Shown: positions 45,114 through 55,172, counted from the stretch's first letter. The stretch is 64,000 nucleotides of DNA from Mucilaginibacter mallensis (GCF_900105165.1 NZ_LT629740.1:620001-684000), one strand, 5' to 3'. Translations and numbers: made by a program. The notes: generated by a model from the sequence alone, not told the origin.

Positions 45114-45582
45114 TAAAAGAAATACCAGTTATACCAATTTTTACAGTAAAAGTTTAATACCTCAGTTTATACAAAACGAGGCAAAATGTGTGTTTAAGGC
45201 TATCTGTTAACAATAGCTTTTTATTCCGTTTAGCGCACGAGTAATTGAGCATTGAAATTTGCAAAACTTATATTATGAATGAAAGGAGGACGTCTTTGAG
45301 ATACAACAATTACAAATAGTGTTTTCCGTGCATTACCCCTGGACGATGATTATGTCTGGGGGGAGAGGTTAAGCAATAAAAATTAATGGTGACAACAACA
45401 GGTTATTTTACTACAATAAAATAGCCGGGTGGCTGCTTTTGCCTTAATCCGGGACGCATATTTCAAAATTTTTATTACTCATGATGGGCTGGAAGAGAAT
45501 TTATGTCCTGCATAAATTCAACGTGAGGAAGAAAATTTAACAACCAAAATCAATCTGAAATTAATTAACAATTTAAATTATT
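45114..45582 (+). promoter_or_regulatory. Long structured 5' leader of the xylan SusC gene
   Basis: The leader holds two good hairpins, at 45336-45362 (9-bp stem with two G-U pairs) and 45401-45426 (10-bp stem), and a 14-codon ORF at 45275-45319 (MNERRTSLRYNNYK). No full-length gene is convincing here; the 44986-45210 frame is AT-rich noise. The gap between GH115 and SusC (44905-45582) otherwise contains nothing recognisable. Confidence 0.4.
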
Positions 45583-48500
45583 ATGGGAAAAATTTTACGA
45601 ACTGTATTACTGTTCATGTCCTTTTTAGTTTGTGCCAGGGTAATGGCGCAAAACCAGGGAACAGTAGTCAAAGGTGTAGTAACGGATGATAAAGGGGTTA
45701 CCGTCCCAGGCGCTTCCGTTACTGTTAAAGGAACACAAAATGGAACGGTTACCGATATAAATGGTGCTTATACAATCCAGGTTCCGGCACAAGGAAAGAT
45801 CCTTGTGTTTTCATTTATAGGGATGGAAACAAAAGAAGTGGTTATTGGAAATAAATTGCTGGTAAATGTTTCTCTTATCCCCACCTCTACTGCATTGTCT
45901 GATGTAGTTGTTATCGGTTACGGTCAGCAAAAACGGCAGGATGTAAACGGCGCTATTTCGTCTGTTACAGCCAAGGATATCGCGAACATACCGCAGGTAA
46001 GTGTCGACCAGATGCTGGAAGGCAAAGCCGCTGGTGTTACCATTCAACAAAATGCAGGTGGCCCGGGTAGCAATACCTCGGTGCATATTCGTGGTATAAG
46101 TTCATTAAGCGGTACCAACGAGCCTTTATATGTAATTGACGGTATTGCCATATCAGGCGATGCAAACAATATAAGTACTACAGGTAAATCGGTACAGATC
46201 TCACCAAACAATGGTGAGAACGGTGTTAGCCCCCTTACTTTCCTTAACCCGGCTGATATTGAATCAATTGATATATTAAAAGACGCGGCAGCTACCGCAA
46301 TTTATGGTAGCCGGGGTTCAAACGGTGTAATTATCATCACTACCAAAAGAGGTAAGAGCGGGAGTGGTAAAATTAGTTACAATGGATTTTATGGCACCCA
46401 AAACCAGGGCAAAGAGCTTAAAATGATGGATCTTCAGCAATATGCTACTCTTGAAAACCAACTGGCCGATATTATTGGTAACCCAAGGCGTGGTGAATTT
46501 GCAAACCCTAGTCTGCTTGGGCAGGGTACTAACTGGCAGGATGCTATTTTCCAGGCAGCTCCAATTCAAAGCCATCAGCTTGCCTTCTCGGGCGCTAACA
46601 ATGGTACTGATTATTATATTTCAGGTGGATACTTAAAGCAAGACGGAACGGTAATCGGTAATAATTTTGACAGGTATACTTTCCGCGCGACTGTTAATTC
46701 ACAGGTTAAACCCTGGATGAGTATAGGCGCTACTGTTGCCGGAAGCCGCAGCAATCAGAATACCTCGTTAAGTAACAATACAGGTATTATATATACCGCG
46801 TTATTAAGTGCGCCCGATCAGGCTGTATACAATGCTGATGGCTCATTTGCTGGTCCGTCTGCCGGGCAGGTAGGCGCGCAGATAAACCCTGTGGCACAAG
46901 CCCTATTAATTACCAATACCTTAGGTCAGGATAATTATAACGCCGATGTATATTCAGATTTGAAATTTACAAAGGATTTAACCTTACGCTCTGAATTTGA
47001 TGCTGATATCAATTCATCAGTTGCCAAGTACTTTAACCCGGCATATGATTATGACCCTTTGCATGACGTTCCTACGGCAACACTACAAGAGTACCGTACA
47101 AACTCAACTTATTGGGATTGGAAGGAATATTTAACTTATCACCATGTATTTGCCCAAAAACATGACCTTACTGTTTTGGGAGCTTATGAGTTAGTAAACT
47201 CAGTTTATAACGCTAACGCTGCCAATATATCAAACTTTGTGGCCGGTAACTCCCTACAATCATTGAATTTAGGAAGTGCATCAACCGCAGGTGTTGGCGA
47301 GTATGTTGGTAATAACGATATATTGCAATCAGAGTTTGCACGCGCCATTTATACCTATAATAGTAAGTACAGCTTAACTGCCACTATAAGGGCTGACCGT
47401 TCATCAAAGTTTGCCCAGGGCCATCAGACCGGTTATTTCCCATCAGCCGCCGTATCGTGGAGATTATCCGACGAGGCATTTATGACTGATATTAAAAAAG
47501 TAGCCGATAATCTTAAATTAAGGGTTTCATACGGACAAACCGGTAACCAGAATGTGCCCAGCTATTTATATGGCGCAGTACTTAATGCGGTACCTACAGG
47601 TGCAGGGACCGGATTTGCTGTAGGCAATATTGCTAATCCAAACCTGCAATGGGAAACCGCTATACAGGAAGATATCGGCCTTGATTTCGGTTTGTTTAAT
47701 GACCGTATAACAGGTACAGTTGATGTTTTTAATAAGACCTCTAAAAACTTCCTTTTCCAGGCAACACTTCCGGCATTCTTGTTAGGCGGCGTAGCTGATT
47801 ATTCAGGTGCGGCAGCAATTAATCCACCTGAAATTAACGGTGGTGGTGTACAAAACAGGGGATTTGAGTTCAGCATTAATAGTAAAAATATTACTAGTAA
47901 GGATTTCTCATGGAGCACAACGCTAAACTTTAGCCACTATGCCAACAAAGTTACTGCACTGGCTCCCGGAACGCCTTATATAACAGGGCAAATTACAACC
48001 AGCTTCCTAACCTTACCGGTTACACGTACAGTTGTTGGCGGCCCTATCGGTGAATTCTACGGATATAAAGTGGCAGGCATATTTAAAACTGATGAGCAGT
48101 TAAAAAATGCGCCAATTCAATTCGGCCAGCCTGTAACAAGTAACCCTGGTGGCACCTGGCTAGGTGATATTCAGTATGTAGATGAAAACCACGATGGGAA
48201 AATTGACGCGAGCGACCAGGTTCCTTTAGGTAATCCTAACCCGACGTTTACTTATGGTATCTCTAACACATTTAACTATAAATCATTCGATCTTACTATT
48301 TTCCTTAACGGATCATATGGTGCCAAGCTCCTGAACGCGTTAGATTACCAGATTGCCAACCTGGGAAGTGAGTATCAGAACCAACTGGCATCAGTTGCAA
48401 ATTTCTGGAGCCCAAGTAACCCAACTTCAAATATCCCAAGGCCGGCCGCAGGTGCAAACGCTAACCTAAACATGTCAGACAGGTTTATTGAAAGCGGTTC

Positions 48501-48741
48501 ATACTTAAGGATACAGAATGTAACGCTAGGCTATAACCTGCCAGCCAGATGGGCAAACTATTTAAAAATGAGCAGGCTAAGAGTATATGCAACCGGTCAG
48601 AACCTTTACGTGTTCACACCTTATAAAGGACTTGATCCTGAGGTTGGAGCGGCTAATCAGAATGTGTTCCTTACAGGAGTGGACCAGGGAAGATACCCCA
48701 GCCCGCGTACAATTTCATTTGGTATAAATGCAGACTTTTAA
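45583..48741 (+). CDS. SusC/RagA-type TonB-dependent transporter for xylo-oligosaccharides
   Basis: A 1052-residue outer-membrane protein with a signal peptide ending near VMAQ, a regulatory-like beta domain (KGVVTDDKGVTVPGASVTVKG), a TonB-box region (ALSDVVVIGYGQQKR), a plug (LEGKAAGVTIQQNAGGPGS) and a beta barrel ending in GINADF. It lacks an STN domain, matching control by LacI proteins rather than an ECF/anti-sigma pair. Its partner SusD starts 11 nt downstream. The substrate is inferred from the surrounding GH10, GH115 and CE15 genes. Confidence 0.93.
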   Translation: MGKILRTVLLFMSFLVCARVMAQNQGTVVKGVVTDDKGVTVPGASVTVKGTQNGTVTDINGAYTIQVPAQGKILVFSFIGMETKEVVIGNKLLVNVSLIPTSTALSDVVVIGYGQQKRQDVNGAISSVTAKDIANIPQVSVDQMLEGKAAGVTIQQNAGGPGSNTSVHIRGISSLSGTNEPLYVIDGIAISGDANNISTTGKSVQISPNNGENGVSPLTFLNPADIESIDILKDAAATAIYGSRGSNGVIIITTKRGKSGSGKISYNGFYGTQNQGKELKMMDLQQYATLENQLADIIGNPRRGEFANPSLLGQGTNWQDAIFQAAPIQSHQLAFSGANNGTDYYISGGYLKQDGTVIGNNFDRYTFRATVNSQVKPWMSIGATVAGSRSNQNTSLSNNTGIIYTALLSAPDQAVYNADGSFAGPSAGQVGAQINPVAQALLITNTLGQDNYNADVYSDLKFTKDLTLRSEFDADINSSVAKYFNPAYDYDPLHDVPTATLQEYRTNSTYWDWKEYLTYHHVFAQKHDLTVLGAYELVNSVYNANAANISNFVAGNSLQSLNLGSASTAGVGEYVGNNDILQSEFARAIYTYNSKYSLTATIRADRSSKFAQGHQTGYFPSAAVSWRLSDEAFMTDIKKVADNLKLRVSYGQTGNQNVPSYLYGAVLNAVPTGAGTGFAVGNIANPNLQWETAIQEDIGLDFGLFNDRITGTVDVFNKTSKNFLFQATLPAFLLGGVADYSGAAAINPPEINGGGVQNRGFEFSINSKNITSKDFSWSTTLNFSHYANKVTALAPGTPYITGQITTSFLTLPVTRTVVGGPIGEFYGYKVAGIFKTDEQLKNAPIQFGQPVTSNPGGTWLGDIQYVDENHDGKIDASDQVPLGNPNPTFTYGISNTFNYKSFDLTIFLNGSYGAKLLNALDYQIANLGSEYQNQLASVANFWSPSNPTSNIPRPAAGANANLNMSDRFIESGSYLRIQNVTLGYNLPARWANYLKMSRLRVYATGQNLYVFTPYKGLDPEVGAANQNVFLTGVDQGRYPSPRTISFGINADF

Positions 48742-48752
48742 TACAAACAAAA

Positions 48753-50435
48753 ATGAAAATATTTAACAAAATCATATTCGGAACAGTAGTCACAGTAAGT
48801 GCTTTGGCTACCGGTTGTAAGAAGGATTATTTCAATCGTCCGCCAAAAAGTTCCGTTACTATAGGTAATTTTTACCAAAACGCCGACCAGGTGAACGCGG
48901 CTACCAATGTTTTATACAGTGTGCCATGGTTTGGCTGGAATACGCACGTAGGCTGGTCAATATCTGAGCTTAGCGGCGGCAACGCACGCTCATGGTCGAG
49001 CGATATCAGTAACTTCTCGTATTTTACAGTTGCAAATACCGATAGGGTACTTGATGCTGCATGGAACTCATTATATACCGAGGTTGCCCAGGCAAACGCA
49101 TTAATTAACACGCTGCCTACCGCGGTTCCTGCATCAGTAAGCACAGCTGTAGTTAACAATGCATTGGGTGAGGCCCGTTTGTGGCGCGCTATGGCTTATT
49201 TTCACCTGGTGCGCATTTACGGACCAGTGCCGATCATCGAAAATACATCAACCAATATTTCTGATTACCAGGTGCCAAGAAACCCGGTAGCTGATGTTTA
49301 CAAGTTTATAGTGAATGATTTGCTTTTTGCTGAAGCCAATTGTACCAAAAAAACACGCGGTACTACTTATAGCGCTAACATACATGTTTCAAGTGGTTCT
49401 GCATCAGCTATGCTTGCTAAGGTTTACCTGTATATGCAGGATTATACAGACGCAAGGGCCGAAGCTGAAAAGGTTATAAACAGCGGGGAGTTTAAGCTAT
49501 ACGGAGTAGATCTGCCAGGCAAGCAGTTTTCTGATTTGTTTTTAACTGCCAATAATAATAACGAAGAGTCAATCATTGCATTACAATGGGCAGGCGGTGC
49601 TGCTGTTAACAATAATACCTACGGTTATGGTAACTCGTTCCAGGCATCGGCGGCTGTAAACAGCCAGATAACAGGTACAGGTGATGGTTATGGTGAAGTA
49701 GGGCCAACTTATGATCTTCAGGACGAATATGATCCTGCCGATCTTCGCCGCAAACCTACTTATATGATAGCCGGCGACCATTATCCTGAAATTGACCAGG
49801 CAGCGGGCGGTTATACATTTCCGTCAGGTTTGCAAGTACAGGGAACCTATGCAGGTGTTAAAAAATACGTTGTTGGTACACCTGCGGATAATGGCGGTGT
49901 AGGTGCAGCGCAATCGGCTGCGAATAATACCTATATGCTGCGCTATGCTGATATGTTTTTGATAGATGCTGAAGCAATTATGGCTGGAGCTACAACAAGT
50001 TCAGATCCTGCAGCTTTAAGTGCGATAAATAAGATCAGGACAAGGGCCGGTTTAGCACCGTTAACCGAAATAAGGAGGTTTTATACCGTGGCTAATCCCA
50101 ATTATGCAGCATATGGGCCAACCCCTAATGCCAGTGTGCCCAAAAATATTATCAAGGATGATATAATTGACGAGCGCAGAAGAGAATTCGCTTTTGAGGA
50201 CGATTATTTTTATGACCTGATGCGTGCGGATGGCTTTAATAACACAGCGCATGCAATGGGACTTAAATTAATGACACAGCAAGACAGGGGAACCGCAGGT
50301 GGCACACCGATAGTAAGATATGGCAACCAATACCTGTCGGTAACTGCCAGCCAGCTACAGTTTCAAATACCTGCAGTTGAGCTTGCGGCTGATCCTAAGT
50401 TAAGTGATGCTCCGGTTCCTTATGTTTTTAAATAA
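48753..50435 (+). CDS. SusD-like outer-membrane glycan-binding lipoprotein
   Basis: A 560-residue lipoprotein with lipobox ALATGC (Cys 22) and the SusD/RagB domain: LWRAMAYFHLVRIYGPVPI and ASAMLAKVYLYMQDY mark the TPR-like helices, and KNIIKDDIIDERRREFAFED is the conserved C-terminal segment. It caps the SusC transporter at the cell surface and binds xylan fragments. It lies between SusC and the TIG lipoprotein in a continuous operon (gaps of 11 and 20 nt). Confidence 0.93.
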   Translation: MKIFNKIIFGTVVTVSALATGCKKDYFNRPPKSSVTIGNFYQNADQVNAATNVLYSVPWFGWNTHVGWSISELSGGNARSWSSDISNFSYFTVANTDRVLDAAWNSLYTEVAQANALINTLPTAVPASVSTAVVNNALGEARLWRAMAYFHLVRIYGPVPIIENTSTNISDYQVPRNPVADVYKFIVNDLLFAEANCTKKTRGTTYSANIHVSSGSASAMLAKVYLYMQDYTDARAEAEKVINSGEFKLYGVDLPGKQFSDLFLTANNNNEESIIALQWAGGAAVNNNTYGYGNSFQASAAVNSQITGTGDGYGEVGPTYDLQDEYDPADLRRKPTYMIAGDHYPEIDQAAGGYTFPSGLQVQGTYAGVKKYVVGTPADNGGVGAAQSAANNTYMLRYADMFLIDAEAIMAGATTSSDPAALSAINKIRTRAGLAPLTEIRRFYTVANPNYAAYGPTPNASVPKNIIKDDIIDERRREFAFEDDYFYDLMRADGFNNTAHAMGLKLMTQQDRGTAGGTPIVRYGNQYLSVTASQLQFQIPAVELAADPKLSDAPVPYVFK

Positions 50436-50455
50436 TAACTTAAATAAAAATTGAG

Positions 50456-51619
50456 ATGAAAAAGAACTATAAGCTATTATATGTGATGCTCTCTTTACTG
50501 CTGGTTTATACATTTTCCTGTAAGAAAAATGATATGGGCGGCACCGGGGCACCAACCATTACAAGAGTGCGTACCACCACAAAAACTGATACTACCACCG
50601 GTGTAGTAAAAAGGATCACCCTTGACTCAAGTATCACAACAACTACCACCACTTTGGTTGGGTACGATTCAACGGTAACATCGGGTCACCTGGGTAACCA
50701 GTATGCCATTATCGGTACAAACTTTTTAACTACAAAAACGGTAACTCTTAATGGTGTTGGTGTGTATTTTAACCCGGGATTGTTAACTGATCACAGCATC
50801 ATTATAACCATCCCATCGTTAACATCTACTGCTACGCAGGTGCCCTTTGGCCCCGATCAAACAAATAAACTGGTAGTTACTACTAAATATGGTACTGCAA
50901 CTTTTACCTTCCCAATAGTACAACCCGCACCGGTAATTACCAGCTTTGCGCCACAGGTAGCAAACCCGGGTGATGTAGTTACCATAACCGGTCAGGTATT
51001 TAATGGCGCTACATCCGTTACGTTTGATAAGATACCTGCTAAAATAATAGGCACACCTACAGCTACGCAGATACAAGTACAGGTTCCGCAGGGTGTTACT
51101 TCAAATTTAATATATGTAACTACACCGGGCGGTACAGCTGTATCAACTACTACGTTCGGGTTTAAATATGTTGTTTATACCGAGTCGCTGGCAACAGGTT
51201 GGGGCGGCCAGGGAAGTGGGGGTTATGATGGTTACAACAGTACCCGTGTATACAATGACCAAACACACCCTGAGGCAGGCAGCTACGATATAGCAACTAC
51301 CTTTACCAACTCATACGGTGCCCTGCAATTGGGCTATGGCGGTGCAACACCTATTAATGTAAGCACACTTGGTTTAACCTCCATTAAGTTTTCGGTATAT
51401 GGCGGTGCCGGGTATACTGGTACACAAAAACTACAGGTAGTTATTAACGGGGCCTACAGCACCGCGGTTGTTGTTAGCTTTACAGCCGGTGCTTATACGG
51501 ACATTATTATTCCGCTAAGCCAGTTGGGTAAGCCATCAACTATTACCGAGATCGTGCTCCAGAATTACGGAGTAGCTCCTCCATGTACCATATACGTGGA
51601 TAACCTTGGTTTTATTTAA
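50456..51619 (+). CDS. Surface glycan-binding lipoprotein with IPT/TIG domains
   Basis: A 387-residue lipoprotein with lipobox YTFSC (Cys about 22) and positions after it (KKND) that fit surface export. Two IPT/TIG-like Ig domains are visible, the second clear in PVITSFAPQVANPGDVVTITGQVF. The C-terminal 150 residues form a beta-rich domain (ESLATGWGGQGSGGYDGYNS to NLGFI) resembling a carbohydrate-binding module. In Bacteroidetes loci the gene after SusD usually encodes a surface glycan-binding protein, which fits here. The binding domain family is not recognised. Confidence 0.78.
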   Translation: MKKNYKLLYVMLSLLLVYTFSCKKNDMGGTGAPTITRVRTTTKTDTTTGVVKRITLDSSITTTTTTLVGYDSTVTSGHLGNQYAIIGTNFLTTKTVTLNGVGVYFNPGLLTDHSIIITIPSLTSTATQVPFGPDQTNKLVVTTKYGTATFTFPIVQPAPVITSFAPQVANPGDVVTITGQVFNGATSVTFDKIPAKIIGTPTATQIQVQVPQGVTSNLIYVTTPGGTAVSTTTFGFKYVVYTESLATGWGGQGSGGYDGYNSTRVYNDQTHPEAGSYDIATTFTNSYGALQLGYGGATPINVSTLGLTSIKFSVYGGAGYTGTQKLQVVINGAYSTAVVVSFTAGAYTDIIIPLSQLGKPSTITEIVLQNYGVAPPCTIYVDNLGFI

Positions 51620-51640
51620 CATAAACCAATTTTTGATAAG

Positions 51641-51671
51641 CAAAACGCTGCTGTGAGGGCAGCGTTTTTGC
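51641..51671 (+). terminator. Intrinsic terminator between the TIG lipoprotein and GH10 genes
   Basis: CAAAACGCTGC and GCAGCGTTTTTG form an 11-bp stem with a short loop and a U-tract. It may reduce read-through into the GH10 gene, 63 nt downstream. Confidence 0.75.
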
Positions 51672-51733
51672 TTTCATTGAATTAACAAATGTGGGTAGCG
51701 GATCAAAATTCCGGCTAATAATATCTATCAAAA

Positions 51734-53413
51734 ATGAAAAATAGTTTTTTAAGGCAGGTTACTGTGATGTTTTTAGTAACGGCTGTAACGCTTGCTGCAT
51801 CTTGTAAAAAAGATAGTGTAGATAACAATAATACCACTTCAACAAATACCAGTGGCACTAAAACAACAGGTACTTCGCCCGATACTATCGGAACGCTGAT
51901 CGGCTCTGCTACTGCGGCCGCCGACTTTCCGAATATTGGCTTTGCAGTACAATACAACACCATGTCAACAAACGCGGCTTATGTATCGGTAGTAAAAAGA
52001 GAAGCTAATTATGTAACCTTTGGTAACGAATTGAAATATGGTTCTATCGTACAAAATGACGGCACCTTTAATTATACCACCGCCGACGCGCTTTATGCTA
52101 TTTGTGCAAACAACGGATTAAGTGTATTTGGCCATAATTTATGCTGGTACTCACAGCAAAATGCCACCTATTTAAACGGATTGATCACCGGCCTGAATCA
52201 ACAAACCGGAACGCCAACCAACCTGATGCAATACGGCGATTTTGAAGCCGGAACAGGCTCAACCTTTACCGGGTGGAACAATATTGTTGGAGGCACTGCG
52301 GTAGGTTCCTTCAACGCTGTTACGGATGATAATGACGGCGGTTCGAGAGCTATGCAGGCTACAGTCACTACACCGGGCGCAAATGCCTATGATATGCAGT
52401 CCATCGGCACAACATTTACCGTTACGCCTAATAAGGCTTATAAGGTTACGGTATCTATTAAATCTGCCGCGGCAGGTACGGTCAGGCTGGTTATGCAAAA
52501 CACAGTTTACCAGCAGGATGATGTAGCCACCACACCCGGATGGGCAACGTACACCTGGAACTTGACGATCACGGAAGCATCGCCGATATTAAGGTTTAAT
52601 TTCCCGGCAGCGGGTGTTTATGTTATTGATAATATAACAGTAACAGACCCTAACAGCGGAACAATAATTAAACCAACACCAACTCAGGTGGCAACAGTTA
52701 TTGATACCGCGCTGCATAAATTTATCAACACAACTGTTACCCGTTATAAAGGAAAAATAAAAGCCTGGGATGTGGTAAATGAACCGATGTCCGACGGGAC
52801 GGGCGCGTTGCGTGATGCCAGCAATTATACCATACCCGCGGCCAACGTGAGTAACCAATTTTTATGGTCCGAATATTTAGGTAGAAATTTCGGACTTAAA
52901 GCATTTCAATACGCCAAAGCCGCTGATCCGAATGCGCTGCTATTTATCAATGAATACAATCTGGAGTATAATTACAAGCTCGATTCCCTGATAGCCTACA
53001 CGCAGGAACTGATTGGAAAAGGTGCAAAGATTGATGGCATCGGTACGCAAATGCACATTAACCTGCAAACGTCGCAGGCCAGTATTGATAATGAATTGAT
53101 CAAGCTTGCCCAAACAGGATTGATGGTCCGGATTTCGGAGCTGGATGTAGCGCTTAATGCTGCCAAATCAAGCACGTTTACACCTACTGCGGCAATGCTT
53201 ACCGCGCAGGCGGCATTGTATAAGTATGTTGTTCAATCGTACCTGAAAAATGTTCCCAAAGCACAACGCTTTGGTATCACTATCTGGGGTTTAACCGATA
53301 ATGAAAGCTGGATAAACATCCCGGCCGCACCGGATGCCCCGCTGTTGTTTAACCAAAATTTCACCAAGAAACCCACTTACTATAGCTTTTTATTGGGTTT
53401 GAAAGGGATGTAG
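51734..53413 (+). CDS. GH10 xylanase lipoprotein with an inserted carbohydrate-binding module
   Basis: A 559-residue lipoprotein with lipobox LAASC (Cys 24), so probably on the cell surface. The GH10 barrel is split: its first part runs to about residue 160, a CBM4_9-like beta-sandwich fills about 165-305 (LMQYGDFEAG to VYVIDNITVTDP), and the barrel resumes with Glu350 (acid/base, WDVVNEPM) and Glu469 (nucleophile, RISELD). Insertion at this loop is known for some Bacteroides and Prevotella GH10 enzymes. The loop GHNLCWYSQQNATYL has Tyr where the usual GH10 motif has His (WHxQ). The stop codon TAG lies in a repeat end. Confidence 0.9.
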   Translation: MKNSFLRQVTVMFLVTAVTLAASCKKDSVDNNNTTSTNTSGTKTTGTSPDTIGTLIGSATAAADFPNIGFAVQYNTMSTNAAYVSVVKREANYVTFGNELKYGSIVQNDGTFNYTTADALYAICANNGLSVFGHNLCWYSQQNATYLNGLITGLNQQTGTPTNLMQYGDFEAGTGSTFTGWNNIVGGTAVGSFNAVTDDNDGGSRAMQATVTTPGANAYDMQSIGTTFTVTPNKAYKVTVSIKSAAAGTVRLVMQNTVYQQDDVATTPGWATYTWNLTITEASPILRFNFPAAGVYVIDNITVTDPNSGTIIKPTPTQVATVIDTALHKFINTTVTRYKGKIKAWDVVNEPMSDGTGALRDASNYTIPAANVSNQFLWSEYLGRNFGLKAFQYAKAADPNALLFINEYNLEYNYKLDSLIAYTQELIGKGAKIDGIGTQMHINLQTSQASIDNELIKLAQTGLMVRISELDVALNAAKSSTFTPTAAMLTAQAALYKYVVQSYLKNVPKAQRFGITIWGLTDNESWINIPAAPDAPLLFNQNFTKKPTYYSFLLGLKGM

Positions 53414-53675
53414 TTTTGAGTGTTAGTCTTGAGTCGTAAGTCGATTTTTGTTTGAAAAAATATCCGTATGCATTCCCTCCTTGGGGAGGGGTGCGGCTGG
53501 GTGTGAGATGGCAGGGAGGGGTTTATGCGTCAGTAAATAGCAGAAACCCCTCCCTCCACCCTCCCATGGGAGGGAATCGCACATTCCCTATGCTTTTAAA
53601 TCTTCCCGGAATTTTTTTTGTTCCAAAGACCTGTCTGACTTTAGACTAAAGACTCGAGACTAAAACTCAAAACTA
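53411..53675. repeat. Inverted repeat unit, family A copy 2 with 11-bp ends
   Basis: TAGTTTTGAGT (53411-53421) is the exact reverse complement of ACTCAAAACTA (53665-53675); the GC-rich family A core (53470-53576) lies inside, the inverse of the copy at 34570-34682. Further AGTCTTGAGTC-type tracts border the core. The outermost TAG on each strand is the stop codon of the adjacent gene. Confidence 0.7.
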
Positions 53676-55172
53676 CTTCATAAACTTATCGGCCCACGTT
53701 ATAAAGTACTTAACATTTGGCGCGTCGGTATGGCCGCTGTCATGTTGCCGCCAGGCTAATTCGCCATCAAGCAGGCCCGTATTTACCGGGGGCATTTTCT
53801 CCGTTTTATAATCGTTTGAAACACCGATATCCTTGGCGTCGAGCAGCTTAAAAACAGCACCTGCCGCAACAGTAGCCATGTAGCTGCCTTGCTGATCCAA
53901 CCATTGGGCATCGCCTTGCGCAGGTAACCCGTAACTTATAAAAGTTAATCGTGGCGCGCATAAAGCGATAAGTTCATGCGCATCTACGGACAGGTCATTA
54001 GCCGTTTTACTGCCGAATACTGCATCTGAGGCCCCGTACTTCATGAAATTTCCTGCCATCCAATAATATTCACCTCCTGTAAGACTTTCAACCGCTTCGC
54101 CAAAATTGCGGCGATGCAGTTTGGCCCCACCTTCGCCTGATGAGCCGATCAATCCCATATAAAAACGCTGCTCAAAGGCCAGCGTAACCAATGCCGCCTT
54201 ACCATAACGCGATACGCCTTCAATACCCACATGCTTAGCATCTACCGCAGGTTCGGTTTCCAAATAATCAAGCGCCCTCGCTGCTCCCCACGACCACGCC
54301 CGCAATGCGCCCCAGTCTTCGGGTTTGCGGGGCTGGCCTTTATTTACTAACCCGATAATTCCCTTTGTTAAACCTTCGGCATTATAAGCTTGTATGGATG
54401 CAGGATCGATCAGTACATAGCCCCAGCCATTTGCTATCAGCTGCATTGCCGTAGGTGGATCGCCTTTTATAACCGGGAAACCACCCGGGCCAAATGGCGA
54501 TTGTTCAGCAATAGGCTGGTAGGCTGGATATTTCTGAAATATGTCTTTTAATTCAGGGTGATCTTTTATTATAAGTTCCTTAACCGCATCATTTATTTTC
54601 TCCAGCTCGGCAGGCGAAGGCTGTGCAGGGGCGGGCAAAGCACTACGGCCAAACATGATGAGCACTGGCACCGGGCCTTTGGCATTGGCGGGTAACACCA
54701 GGGTCATATCAATATTTACATTAATAAACGGGCAGGCGGTATTATCTACATGGCCTATGAGTTGTTTGGCTATAACCGGGTAAAAGCCCACGCGCTCGAT
54801 ATCGGTAACCTTAATCGTCCATGTTACTTTAGGCACATTTGCCGGGATGCGACCGTAAACCTCGCGCTCCATATCTTCCACAATTTCAGGCCGGCGCTGT
54901 TTCCACCATACCTCGGGGGTTGTAACCTTTTTTCCGTTCTTTAATGTAAGTGCATCAGGGAGGTTGGGATAAGGGTTAGCTAGCGCTTCATCATAATTGG
55001 CGTGGTTCGGCGCGGTTGGGTCGCCGCTTGGGCCGGGGCGGAGGGTTTTAATGCCCAGCTGCTGCATCATGTTCTGGTGGTCCTGCTCGGCAGTGAAATT
55101 AACCGGCGGCGTGTTTTGCGCGTTTGCCGCTATTGAAATTACAAGCAGGCCGAAAAATATACTACTCTTCAT
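53673..55172 (-). CDS. CE15 glucuronoyl esterase-like protein
   Basis: A 499-residue exported protein with a signal peptide ending near ANAQ. The alpha/beta-hydrolase nucleophile Ser321 is in GVSRYGKAAL, the CE15 G-x-S-R-x-G-K pattern, and SSGEGGA (Glu347) follows as in bacterial CE15 enzymes. CE15 cleaves esters between lignin alcohols and 4-O-methylglucuronic acid on xylan, which fits the GH115 and GH10 neighbours. The catalytic histidine was not placed with certainty. An operator palindrome lies upstream at 55290-55301. Confidence 0.83.
   Translation of the reverse strand: MKSSIFFGLLVISIAANAQNTPPVNFTAEQDHQNMMQQLGIKTLRPGPSGDPTAPNHANYDEALANPYPNLPDALTLKNGKKVTTPEVWWKQRRPEIVEDMEREVYGRIPANVPKVTWTIKVTDIERVGFYPVIAKQLIGHVDNTACPFINVNIDMTLVLPANAKGPVPVLIMFGRSALPAPAQPSPAELEKINDAVKELIIKDHPELKDIFQKYPAYQPIAEQSPFGPGGFPVIKGDPPTAMQLIANGWGYVLIDPASIQAYNAEGLTKGIIGLVNKGQPRKPEDWGALRAWSWGAARALDYLETEPAVDAKHVGIEGVSRYGKAALVTLAFEQRFYMGLIGSSGEGGAKLHRRNFGEAVESLTGGEYYWMAGNFMKYGASDAVFGSKTANDLSVDAHELIALCAPRLTFISYGLPAQGDAQWLDQQGSYMATVAAGAVFKLLDAKDIGVSNDYKTEKMPPVNTGLLDGELAWRQHDSGHTDAPNVKYFITWADKFMK

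Noticed and set aside
44986..45210. 74-codon + strand ORF between GH115 and SusC
   Set aside because: Very AT-rich, low-complexity composition, no family features, and it overlaps the operator and promoter at 45075-45113.
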